From assembly GCF_000526935.1 (NCBI RefSeq), contig NZ_JAHA01000006.1, positions 434,001 to 498,000 of the forward strand: a stretch of DNA of 64,000 bases. The letters run 5' to 3'. Numbering within the stretch: the stretch's first letter is position 1; each line of letters begins with the position of its first letter. Below are positions 34,528 through 43,227 of the stretch, one piece after another. The stretch comes from Butyrivibrio sp. FCS014. GTDB lineage: Bacteria > Bacillota > Clostridia > Lachnospirales > Lachnospiraceae. The notes under the pieces are model-generated. The model searched no databases. It was given only the letters and a program-made list of their open reading frames with translations, and was not told the origin of the DNA. The position numbers and the translations under genes are program-made.

Positions 34528-36396
34528 ATGGCAAAATTTGAGATCAAAGACACTTTCTATCTGGACGGAGAGCCCTTTAAGGTAATCTCCGGAGCATTTC
34601 ATTTCTTCAGGACAGTTCCCGAGTACTGGGAGGACAGACTCCTTAAGCTTAAGGCTATGGGATGCAACACAGTCGAGACCTACATTCCCTGGAATCTCAT
34701 TGAACCCGAGCAGGGCAGATTCAATTTTGAGGGCATGTGCGACGTGGAAGGCTTTCTTAAGCTGGCAACAAAACTCGGGCTCTATATCATCGTAAGACCA
34801 TCCCCTTACATCTGCGCCGAGTGGGAGTTCGGCGGACTTCCCGCATGGCTTTTAAAGGACAGAAACATGAGGCTTCGCGTTAGCTACAAGCCTTTTCTTG
34901 ATGCAGTGGAGGAGTATTATAAGGTTCTTTTCCCGAAAATCACGGGATATCAGATCGACAACGGCGGCAATATCATACTGATGCAGGTGGAAAATGAGTA
35001 CGGCTACTACGCCAACGATCATGAGTACATGAACACCATGGTGGAACTCATGAGAAAGCATGGAGTAACCGTTCCACTCATCACCTCCGACGGCCCCTAT
35101 CATGAAAGTTACAGGGGCGGCTCCGTTCCCGGGGCACTTCCCACAGGAAACTTCGGATCAGGTACGGAAAAGAGATTTGGCGTCCTTTCGGAGTATACAA
35201 ATGGCGGACCTTCCATGTGTGCTGAATTCTGGGTTGGCTGGTTTGACCACTGGGGCAACGGCGGCCACATGAAGGGCAACCTTGTGCAGAGCTGCGAGGA
35301 TCTTGATAAGATGCTGGAGCTTGGAAACGTCAGCATCTACATGTTTGAGGGAGGCACCAACTTTGGCTTCATGAATGGCTCCAATTACTATGACGCCCTT
35401 ACTCCCGATGTTACAAGCTATGACTACGACGGCCTTCTTACCGAGGACGGCCGAATAACAGAGAAATACAGGAAGTTTAAAGAGATAATCGAAAAGCATA
35501 CCGGCAAGGCAGAGGTTTTAGAGTTTACCGATGCACCAAGAAAGAGCTACGGCAAACTCGAGTGCACCGGAAAGGTAAGTCTCTTTTCCGTGGCTGATGA
35601 TCTCAGCACTCCGGTGAAGCTTTCCTACACCACAAATATGGAGGACCTTGGCCAGAACTACGGCTACATTCTCTACAGATCTCATCTTCACAGCGAGGCA
35701 GGAATTGCCAAGCTTCGCCTCTGGGAGACCGCTGACAGGGCTAATGTATTTGTGGATGAGAACCCTCTTATCACTCTCTACGACAAAGAACTTGGGAGTG
35801 AGCATGACATTGCCCTTGATAAGTACCTTGCCTGCAGCACCCCTGCAATGATGCTGGCGGGTAAGTTCATGGCAGAGAACGGCTTAACTCCCGAGACCGC
35901 CATGGGAGCCATTTCCGAGGCAGGCCTTTCCACAGGCAGCTTTATGGGGCTTAACGAGAAGTTTGATATTCTTGTGGAGAACATGGGAAGAGTCAACTTC
36001 GGACCTATGATGGAGACCCAGAGAAAGGGCATTTGCCGCTGCGTTCAGATAAACGGCCATATGCACAACGGCTGGGATATCTATACACTGCCGCTGGATA
36101 ACATCGATAAGGTTGACTTTGACAAGGAGTACAAGGAGAATGTTCCCGCCTTCTACAGATTTGAGTTTGAGGGCGGCGAAAAGGGCGATACCTTCCTTGA
36201 CTTTGAGGGATGGGGCAAGGGCGTTGCCTTCATCAACGGCTTCAACCTTGGAAGATTCTGGGAGATAGGACCTCAAAAGAGGCTGTATATTCCCGCACCT
36301 CTCATAAGAGAGGGCAGGAATGAGATCGTAATCTTCGAGACCGAGGGAAAGGCTCCGGGGACCATAGAATTAAAAGATGAACCTGATATTGGTTAA
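34528..36396 (+). CDS. Beta-galactosidase, GH35
   Basis: Removes terminal beta-galactose from oligosaccharides. A GH35 TIM barrel opens with FHFFRTVPEYWEDRLLKLKA-type sequence and IVRPSPYICAEWEFGGLP. The catalytic acid/base is in MQVENEYGYY (about residue 155-157) and the nucleophile in CAEFWVGWFDHWG (about 232). C-terminal beta-sandwich domains follow. At 622 residues it matches bacterial intracellular GH35 enzymes, and no signal peptide is present. ACGGA precedes the ATG. Its stop overlaps by 4 bases the stop of the convergent serine hydrolase. Confidence 0.93.
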   Translation: MAKFEIKDTFYLDGEPFKVISGAFHFFRTVPEYWEDRLLKLKAMGCNTVETYIPWNLIEPEQGRFNFEGMCDVEGFLKLATKLGLYIIVRPSPYICAEWEFGGLPAWLLKDRNMRLRVSYKPFLDAVEEYYKVLFPKITGYQIDNGGNIILMQVENEYGYYANDHEYMNTMVELMRKHGVTVPLITSDGPYHESYRGGSVPGALPTGNFGSGTEKRFGVLSEYTNGGPSMCAEFWVGWFDHWGNGGHMKGNLVQSCEDLDKMLELGNVSIYMFEGGTNFGFMNGSNYYDALTPDVTSYDYDGLLTEDGRITEKYRKFKEIIEKHTGKAEVLEFTDAPRKSYGKLECTGKVSLFSVADDLSTPVKLSYTTNMEDLGQNYGYILYRSHLHSEAGIAKLRLWETADRANVFVDENPLITLYDKELGSEHDIALDKYLACSTPAMMLAGKFMAENGLTPETAMGAISEAGLSTGSFMGLNEKFDILVENMGRVNFGPMMETQRKGICRCVQINGHMHNGWDIYTLPLDNIDKVDFDKEYKENVPAFYRFEFEGGEKGDTFLDFEGWGKGVAFINGFNLGRFWEIGPQKRLYIPAPLIREGRNEIVIFETEGKAPGTIELKDEPDIG

Positions 36397-37901
36397 ATAA
36401 GACTGCCATAGAGGTGACCTTCGAATTCCTTAAAGAAGGTCTCCTCTATTTTTTTCATGAATACCACAATGTCGTTGTCACCAAAGTACAGCTGGAAGTG
36501 GACGGATCCCACGGATTCGCCGATGAGGTGGGCTTTGATGTAAAGAACATTGTCCCTTGTAAATACTGCCCCCGCAACATATCTTGTTTCATAGATCGGG
36601 AAGATGCCGCGGACCATGCTTCCGATTCCGAAAGCTATGCGATGGCCGCTGTTTCCCTGCTTAAATTCTATGTAGGACTGCCCGCTGCCATTCGGAGCAA
36701 GACAAAGAGTAAGGCCTTCAAAGCCTGAGCCGTTTTCCGCAAGGCTGTATTTAAGGGTAAGGGACCTGCTTCCTGCAATCCCCCGTACATACTCCGGAAT
36801 CTTCTCCGGATCAAACTCCGGGAAAAAGAGCCTGTAACTCTCCGGAAGTTTCGGGGAACCGATTGCATAGCTGTCACCGCCGTAATCCCCGCTGCTTTCT
36901 TCGCCGCATTTTTGCTCCGGCATTTCCTTTTTATCATCAATGAGATTCTTATATATGGCATCGTATATTATCTGATTGCCGCCCTGAAGCCCCTGGGTGT
37001 CTGCGGTTGTGACGATCAAGAGGTTCTCTGACGGGATGCATATTCCAAGCTGGCCGCCCATGCCGTACAGGGTAAAGCCGCCCTTCTGGTTCATCCAGAT
37101 CTGCATGCCGTACCCCTGCGCCTCGGAAGATACGGGAGCAGTCATATAGGTATCAGTGATATTCCGTGTTGCCTCAGCTATAAAATCCGGATTAAAAAGA
37201 GTCCGCTCTTTTCCGTCTGAGCAGACAATGGTCCCCTTTTTGTACAGGATGAAAAGAAACTTCATGATATCCATAGGTGTTGCCATAAGGCCGCTTCCGC
37301 CCATGGAGACCCCGAAGGGGTCCTTAACCATATAAGATTCCTTTGAAAAATCCACATAATGCAAAGCTCTGTCCTTAAGGAAGGTCAATAGATCTTTTCC
37401 CGAGAGCTTCTCTACCAGAGCGCACAGAACATGGGCCGCGGAGGTGTCATAGTGGAACACGGTACCGGGTTTGTGAGTGGGGGTCACCTTAAAGAAACTC
37501 TCCACCCAGTCGGTCTTCATGCATACCTTATAGGTGGTTGAGGCGTGGGGGGAGCGCATCTGCAGCATGTTCCGGATCGTGGTCATCCTGATAAAGGGAT
37601 GGGTATTCTCATCCACGTATTCCGGGAAGTAATCGCAGACAGACCGGTCAAGGTCGATAAGACCGTCATCCGCAAGAAGAGATATGCCCATGGCGGTGAA
37701 GCTCTTGCTGATGGAGAACATTCGATGGAGATTGTTCTCATCGTAGGGAGCGTAGTATTTCTCAAAGATGAGACGATCGTCCTTCATGATAAGAAGGTTG
37801 TGGAGCGTCACGGGAGAGGCATTAAGATCCCTTATTATCCTCTCCGGGGCATCATCTGCAATTCCGACTTTGGAAGGCTGTGCTTTTTCAAAGGTAAACA
37901 T
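36393..37901 (-). CDS. Serine hydrolase, beta-lactamase-related (PF00144 type)
   Basis: A penicillin-binding-protein-like hydrolase of 502 residues. The SxxK motif is SISKSF near residue 65 and the YxN-like position reads YDTS. No signal peptide is seen. The last ~170 residues form an additional beta-rich domain. Such proteins hydrolyse esters or peptides, and the substrate is unknown. The ATG has CGGAGG upstream. It is 18 bases downstream of the MATE gene in the same direction, so the two are an operon. Proximity to GH35 may be coincidental because the genes converge. Confidence 0.8.
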   Translation of the reverse strand: MFTFEKAQPSKVGIADDAPERIIRDLNASPVTLHNLLIMKDDRLIFEKYYAPYDENNLHRMFSISKSFTAMGISLLADDGLIDLDRSVCDYFPEYVDENTHPFIRMTTIRNMLQMRSPHASTTYKVCMKTDWVESFFKVTPTHKPGTVFHYDTSAAHVLCALVEKLSGKDLLTFLKDRALHYVDFSKESYMVKDPFGVSMGGSGLMATPMDIMKFLFILYKKGTIVCSDGKERTLFNPDFIAEATRNITDTYMTAPVSSEAQGYGMQIWMNQKGGFTLYGMGGQLGICIPSENLLIVTTADTQGLQGGNQIIYDAIYKNLIDDKKEMPEQKCGEESSGDYGGDSYAIGSPKLPESYRLFFPEFDPEKIPEYVRGIAGSRSLTLKYSLAENGSGFEGLTLCLAPNGSGQSYIEFKQGNSGHRIAFGIGSMVRGIFPIYETRYVAGAVFTRDNVLYIKAHLIGESVGSVHFQLYFGDNDIVVFMKKIEETFFKEFEGHLYGSLI

Positions 37902-37919
37902 GAAAACCTCCGTAAATTC

Positions 37920-39281
37920 TCAGGCTTTTTTGGACCTGTATTTCAGGTAATAGTAGGTGATCTCAACCAGGCAGCAGCTCATCCAGCCTACGGGATATCC
38001 GAATCCCACAAGGAAAGGAGTGTTGGCAACATAGTGAGTCACGGTAAAAAGATATATCTGCCTCAGGGCCACAAAGGTCGAGAGCATGATCACCATGGGA
38101 CCTTTGGAGTCGCCCCGGCCCCTGAGGGCTCCGGCAAGGGTGTGGTTAATGCAGTTGAAGATAAGGAAGAACACATTGGCATGGATAAACAGTGAGCCGT
38201 ATTCGATGACCGCTTCCTCGGCGGAGAACAGTCTTATGGCCGGCCGTGCAAAGATGTACAGCACAAGGGCGATGGCAGCGGTAACGGTAACTCCGAGGCC
38301 GATGGAGACCCTGGTGCCTTCGTCGGCTCTTTTGATCTTGCCTGCTCCTATGTTCTGGCTGACAAAGGTGGTGGCGGCCATGGCAATGCTGGACATGGGC
38401 AGCATTATGAAGGAGTCAAGCTTGTTGTAGCTGCTCCAGCCCGCCATGCAGGAGGAACCGAAGAAGTTGATATAGGATTGCACAAAAATGTTGGAAAAGG
38501 CAGTGATAACTGACTGTATTCCCGTGGGAAGGCCCACCATGAAAATGAGCTTTAAAATGTCACGGTCAAGGCCAAGGTCTCGTAGCGATAGCCGGTATAC
38601 ATCCTTGCTTCGTAAAAGAAGCATCACTATCAGGATCGCCGACACAAACTGGGAGATGATGGTAGCGTAGGCAACGCCTTCAATTCCGGTGTGAAGGCCC
38701 CTTACGAAGAATAGATCCAGGGCGATGTTCATCATGCTGGTGAGAATCAGGAAGTACAAAGGCCTTACTGTATCGCCAACGGCCCTCAATATGCCGCTTC
38801 CCATGTTGTAGATCAAAAGTCCGGAGAAACCGAGGAAGTAGATGGTAAGATAGGTGGTTGCATCCGCAAATACGTCATCGGGGGTGGCCATGAAACGAAG
38901 CATCGGCTTAACCCCCGCAACGCCCAGGATAGTAAGTATGATGCAGAAGATAAAGGTTGCAGTCATGGTGGTCTCGATGGCCTTGTGGAGACGAGCTGTC
39001 TCTTTTGCCCCGAAGAATCTTGAGATGATAACGCCGGCGCCTACCGAGAAGCCGTTAAAGAAGAACACCAGCATGTTTGTGATCATGGTGGTGGAGCCTA
39101 CGGCGGCAAGGGCCTGGGTGGATACATAGTTTCCCACGACAATGGAATCCACGGTGTTGTACAGCATCTGGAAGATGTTGCCGAACATCAGCGGGAGGGA
39201 AAAGACCAGTATCTGTTTTATTATGGAACCATCCGTCATATCACGGACGGTGGAATTCTGTCTGTCTTTGGATGTTCTCAT
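37920..39281 (-). CDS. MATE-family multidrug/metabolite exporter
   Basis: About 453 residues with twelve hydrophobic segments. The family opening GSIIKQILVFSLPLMFGNIFQMLYNTVD-like region and the paired repeat halves (second half with GLPTGIQSVITAFSN) are typical of MATE transporters, which couple drug or metabolite export to Na+ or H+. The start chosen is ATG 39281 with CGGAG eight bases upstream. The frame extends seven residues further to 39302 without a ribosome site. A minus-strand TATAAT (39326-39331) may be its -10. Confidence 0.9.
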   Translation of the reverse strand: MRTSKDRQNSTVRDMTDGSIIKQILVFSLPLMFGNIFQMLYNTVDSIVVGNYVSTQALAAVGSTTMITNMLVFFFNGFSVGAGVIISRFFGAKETARLHKAIETTMTATFIFCIILTILGVAGVKPMLRFMATPDDVFADATTYLTIYFLGFSGLLIYNMGSGILRAVGDTVRPLYFLILTSMMNIALDLFFVRGLHTGIEGVAYATIISQFVSAILIVMLLLRSKDVYRLSLRDLGLDRDILKLIFMVGLPTGIQSVITAFSNIFVQSYINFFGSSCMAGWSSYNKLDSFIMLPMSSIAMAATTFVSQNIGAGKIKRADEGTRVSIGLGVTVTAAIALVLYIFARPAIRLFSAEEAVIEYGSLFIHANVFFLIFNCINHTLAGALRGRGDSKGPMVIMLSTFVALRQIYLFTVTHYVANTPFLVGFGYPVGWMSCCLVEITYYYLKYRSKKA

Positions 39282-39340
39282 AAAATCTCCGACTTTGAAC
39301 AATTTGCTTTTATACGACTCATTTTATTATAACACTCAGT

Positions 39341-39369
39341 TTGTTTTTTGCCCTTGATTGCTGTATAAT
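39341..39369 (+). promoter_or_regulatory. Promoter of the 39.4 kb operon
   Basis: TTGTTT (39341-39346), 17 bases, then a perfect TATAAT (39364-39369). Confidence 0.6.
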
Positions 39370-39403
39370 TCATAGGTACGAAAAAAGTTTTTGAGAGGTT
39401 TAT

Positions 39404-39805
39404 ATGTCATCTATAATTCAGAACAATCAGGTTTTTAATAACGAGGTACCATTTTGCAGAGTTTACAGCGTTGAGAGCAAGAAGCAGCTCGAGGAGAGAT
39501 TCCTGGCTCACCGCATTTCATACTTCATCGAATGGCAGGAGAAGAATTTTATACAGAGGCTCCTGGACAGGAAGGGCAGCAAGATAGTATGCACCTTCAG
39601 GATCAACAGAGGAGATGTGATAAAAGCCAAGGAACTGGCTCAGGGAATCGAGGGCATCAAGTTCAAGGATCTTGGTGAGATGAAGAACACTGAGCGTATC
39701 CGCAGACGCAGCGAAGCTGTAAAGACTACCGAAGATATTGGCCTGGATGTTCCAAATAAACTTAAGTTTGAGAATCAGGTAGAGGATCTGGATGGTGAAG
39801 AATAA
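39404..39805 (+). CDS. Unknown 133-residue protein co-translated with rRNA methyltransferase
   Basis: No family recognised. It is soluble, alpha/beta, with an N-terminal compact part (VPFCRVYSVESKKQLEERF, KIVCTFRINRGDVIKA) and a basic then acidic C-terminus (RIRRRSEAV... EDLDGEE). The GAGAGG ribosome site and a good promoter support it as a real gene. It overlaps the methyltransferase start by 14 bases, so it may act with rRNA modification, but that is only context. Confidence 0.65.
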   Translation: MSSIIQNNQVFNNEVPFCRVYSVESKKQLEERFLAHRISYFIEWQEKNFIQRLLDRKGSKIVCTFRINRGDVIKAKELAQGIEGIKFKDLGEMKNTERIRRRSEAVKTTEDIGLDVPNKLKFENQVEDLDGEE

Positions 39806-40970
39806 TAACAGCACAGGGCATGGGGCTAAATCCCTATGCCCTGTTTTCAAGAAATGCGGAGCCTGTCAGATGATTGACACTCCCTACAAAAAGCAGCTTA
39901 AGATCAAGCACGCCAGAGTGCAGGAGCTTCTTGAGCCGTACTGCAAGGTGGAATCCTTTATCGGAATGGAGAGCCCCGAGCATTACAGGTGCAAGGTTCA
40001 TGCGGTTTTCACCCATGACAAAAAGGGAAATCCCTTATCCGGAATTTATCGCGAGGGAAGCCACGAGGTTGTGCCGGTGGAGAGCTGCCTTCTGGAGGAT
40101 CAGAAGGCTGATGCCATAATCGCATCCATAAGAGGGATGCTTAAGTCTTTCAAGATTAAGACCTACGATGAGGACAACGGTTATGGTCTTCTTCGTCATG
40201 TCCTGATCCGTATAGGCAGGAATACCGGAGAGATCATGGTGGTACTGGTAACCGTATCTCCGATCTTCCCATCCAAGAACAATTTTGTTAAGGCCTTGAG
40301 GAAAGAGCATCCTGAGATCACCACCATCGTGCTCAATGTCAATGACAAGCAGACCAGCATGATCCTGGGTGACAAGGAAAAGCCCATTTACGGTCCGGGC
40401 TTTATCTATGACATATGCTGCGGCATGAAGTTCAAGATAAGTCCCAAGTCCTTCTATCAGGTTAACCCCATTCAGCAGGAGGTTCTCTATAACACGGCCA
40501 TTGAGATGGCAGATCTTAAGGGAGACGAGGTGGCCCTTGACTGTTACAGCGGCGTAGGCACCATCGGACTTATCGCCAGCCCTCATGTGAAAGAGGTTAT
40601 CTCCGTGGAACTCAACAAGGATGCGGTTAAAGATGCTATCCTTAATGCTAAGATCAATGAGGTTAAGAATATCACCTTCTATCAGAACGATGCTACCCGT
40701 TTCATGCAGCAGATGGCTGATTCCGGGGACAGCGTTGACCTGGTATTTATGGATCCTCCAAGAAGCGGATCCACACCTGAATTTATAACTTCAATGGTAT
40801 CTCTTTCTCCAAAGAAGATAGTGTACATTTCCTGCAGTCCCGAGTCCCTGGCCAACGACCTTAAACTCATCACAAAGGGTGGCTATAAAGCTCAGAAGGC
40901 TGTTCCTGTGGATATGTTCCCTTTTACCCGCGGAGTGGAGACTGTGGTACTGCTCACTAAAGAAGACTGA
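39792..40970 (+). CDS. 23S rRNA (uracil-C5)-methyltransferase, RlmD/RumA-like
   Basis: Methylates a uridine in 23S rRNA (or tRNA) using SAM. At the N-terminus CPVFKKCGAC has the Cx5CxxC spacing of the RumA iron-sulfur cluster. The usual TRAM domain before it is missing. The catalytic domain shows VALDCYSGVGTIGL, VFMDPPRSG and the nucleophilic Cys in VYISCSPESLANDL. At 392 residues it is shorter than RlmD with TRAM (about 430-450). Which uridine is modified cannot be told from sequence. It starts inside the preceding small gene. Confidence 0.87.
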   Translation: MVKNNNSTGHGAKSLCPVFKKCGACQMIDTPYKKQLKIKHARVQELLEPYCKVESFIGMESPEHYRCKVHAVFTHDKKGNPLSGIYREGSHEVVPVESCLLEDQKADAIIASIRGMLKSFKIKTYDEDNGYGLLRHVLIRIGRNTGEIMVVLVTVSPIFPSKNNFVKALRKEHPEITTIVLNVNDKQTSMILGDKEKPIYGPGFIYDICCGMKFKISPKSFYQVNPIQQEVLYNTAIEMADLKGDEVALDCYSGVGTIGLIASPHVKEVISVELNKDAVKDAILNAKINEVKNITFYQNDATRFMQQMADSGDSVDLVFMDPPRSGSTPEFITSMVSLSPKKIVYISCSPESLANDLKLITKGGYKAQKAVPVDMFPFTRGVETVVLLTKED

Positions 40971-41020
40971 AAATCGTGCATTTGTGCACTTTTACTTAAG
41001 AAAAATTTAGAGAACATTAA

Positions 41021-41049
41021 TTGTTGGAGTTAACTAAATATCGTATAAT
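41021..41049 (+). promoter_or_regulatory. Promoter of the five-gene signalling cassette
   Basis: TTGTTG (41021-41026), 17 bases, then a perfect TATAAT (41044-41049). The GTG start follows at 41083 with GGGGGG as ribosome site. Confidence 0.65.
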
Positions 41050-41082
41050 TAATATCATGGCATTTCCTCGGGGGGAAATAGA

Positions 41083-43209
41083 GTGGATATTAACTTTCGA
41101 CGCCTTAACCGAAGCAGCTTTCGCTGCAAGGTTTACGGTACTCTTTGCATAATTCTTAATGTAAGCCTTGCTTATATGGCTCACACTTTTGGGCTGCCTT
41201 TGTATCTTGATACAATAGGCACCATCATAATGGCATCCCTGGGCGGTTTTCTGCCCGGTATCTTTGTTGCGGTCTTTACCAGTCTTTTATGCTGCTTTTT
41301 CAGTGGGGATGCCCTCTACTATACTCTTTCAAATGTAATGGCTGCCCTGGTTACAGTCTGGTTTGTCAGGGCGGGCGGCTTCAGGAAGAAAAAGAATCCT
41401 GTCATTTATTTTATTTTACTTGTCGTTCTGACAGGTCTTTATAACGGCGGAGTTCAGTGGCTTCTAAGCGGAGGCCCCTCTTTCTCGGAGGTGGTGTATG
41501 CTTCGTACCAGCTGAGTGCAAAAACCCATATAGGGTATGTTGCCGCTTCGCTGCTCATTGATATTGGTCTAAACGCATTGGACAAAGCCACCACAGCGTT
41601 GATAGCTCTTTTCATCATACTGCTGATACCTGAGGCTGAGAGAAAGGCTATCTGGGACAGCAACTGGAAACAGGCACCCGTTTCAAGGGATGAGATGTAT
41701 GAGAGGGTAAGATCTGCCAACAAGCGGACCATTCAGAAGAAGATGGGTATGATACTGTCTGTTACAGCACTCCTTCTAGTAATTGTTATGGTCTGGACCG
41801 GCATCAGCGTTTTCTACAGCAATACCAAGGCAGAATACACCGATAACGCCAGGAAAGCGGCGCGTTTTGCAGCCAGTGTGGTTGACGGCGACAGGATCGA
41901 TGATTACATTACCAAGGGCAGAGCGGTGCCGGGATATGAGCAGACTGAAGCCCTGCTTTATAAGATCCGGGACAATGTTACCGGACTTAAATATCTGTAT
42001 GTCATAAGGGTCACGCAGGACAGTATCTATTATGTGTTTGATCTTCATTCCGGCGATTTCCCCGCCATGGAACCCGGGGACGCGGTTCCTGTGGAGAGTT
42101 ATTTCGAGCCATACCTTGAGGGATTCCTTGCAGGCAGGGAGATTGAGCCCATCGAGTCCGACAATATTTCCGGCTGGGTAATGGCTGCATATTATCCCAT
42201 CAAAGACAGCAGCGGGAAGACTGTTGCCTATGCGGGAGCGGACTCCTCAATGGTCATCATGTCCGACTATACCAAAGAATACCTGCTGAAGATCTTCCTT
42301 ATCTTCTCCGGTTTCTTTGTGCTTATACTTGGATACGGAATCTGGAATTCAGGATTCTATCTGTCTTACCCCATTACCAGCATGACCAAGTGCGTTCAGG
42401 AGTTTGTGGATTCGGACAGGGATCAGAAGTCGCTGGATGACAATGTCAAGAAGATAAGAGCCCTTGATATTCACACCATGGATGATGTGGAGGACCTCTA
42501 CAAGGCCATATGCGAGATGGAAGCCAATATGACGGAGCAGATGAGAGAGCTTCGTCACTACGCCGATGCTACCTCAAAGATGCAGAGCGGCCTTATCATC
42601 ACCATGGCGGACCTTGTGGAGAACAGGGATTCCGACACCGCAGCCCACATTCAGAAGACTGCGGCTTATGTAAAGATAATAGTGGAGGCGCTTAAGAGAA
42701 AGGGCTATTACGCCGAGAAGATCACGCCTTCCTTTGAAAACGATATTGTGAATTCTGCGCCTCTCCATGATATTGGCAAGATCCATATTCCGGATGCAAT
42801 TTTAAATAAACCCGGCAAGCTCACCCCTGAGGAGTTTGAGATCATGAAGACTCATACCACAGCCGGAATGAATATCATGGAAAAGGCAATAAATACAACC
42901 CAGGGAGAATCCTACCTTAAGGAGGCCAGAAACATGGCTGCCTACCACCACGAGAGGTGGGATGGCAAAGGTTATCCCGAAGGGCTTCACGGACAGGTTA
43001 TACCGCTTTCAGCCAGGATAATGGCAGTAGCGGATGTTTTTGATGCTCTGGTTTCCAAAAGAATCTACAAGCCTGCTTTCTCCTTTGAAAAGGCCCTTGA
43101 GATCATCCAGGAGGGTTCAGGGACCCAGTTTGATCCCAAGTGTGTAGAGGCATTTATGGATTCGTTGACTGAAGTCAGGATTGTCCTCAAGACTTTCCAG
43201 GAAATGTGA
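41083..43209 (+). CDS. HD-GYP phosphodiesterase with S-component-like membrane domain and Cache sensor
   Basis: Residues about 15-205 form a multi-pass domain resembling the substrate-binding S component of ECF transporters (LYLDTIGTIIMASLGGFLPG). A further transmembrane helix (about 222-242) leads to an extracytoplasmic Cache-like domain (about 245-400), another helix (about 405-425), a HAMP-like linker and a C-terminal HD-GYP domain (LHDIGKIHIPDAILNKPG, HHERWDGKGYPEG). Predicted role: cyclic-di-GMP breakdown controlled by an outside ligand. The start is GTG 41083 after GGGGGGAAA. The first gene of a tight cluster; gaps between its five genes are 5-24 bases. Confidence 0.87.
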   Translation: MDINFRRLNRSSFRCKVYGTLCIILNVSLAYMAHTFGLPLYLDTIGTIIMASLGGFLPGIFVAVFTSLLCCFFSGDALYYTLSNVMAALVTVWFVRAGGFRKKKNPVIYFILLVVLTGLYNGGVQWLLSGGPSFSEVVYASYQLSAKTHIGYVAASLLIDIGLNALDKATTALIALFIILLIPEAERKAIWDSNWKQAPVSRDEMYERVRSANKRTIQKKMGMILSVTALLLVIVMVWTGISVFYSNTKAEYTDNARKAARFAASVVDGDRIDDYITKGRAVPGYEQTEALLYKIRDNVTGLKYLYVIRVTQDSIYYVFDLHSGDFPAMEPGDAVPVESYFEPYLEGFLAGREIEPIESDNISGWVMAAYYPIKDSSGKTVAYAGADSSMVIMSDYTKEYLLKIFLIFSGFFVLILGYGIWNSGFYLSYPITSMTKCVQEFVDSDRDQKSLDDNVKKIRALDIHTMDDVEDLYKAICEMEANMTEQMRELRHYADATSKMQSGLIITMADLVENRDSDTAAHIQKTAAYVKIIVEALKRKGYYAEKITPSFENDIVNSAPLHDIGKIHIPDAILNKPGKLTPEEFEIMKTHTTAGMNIMEKAINTTQGESYLKEARNMAAYHHERWDGKGYPEGLHGQVIPLSARIMAVADVFDALVSKRIYKPAFSFEKALEIIQEGSGTQFDPKCVEAFMDSLTEVRIVLKTFQEM

Positions 43210-43227
43210 CGGAGGAAGTCAGCCCTT

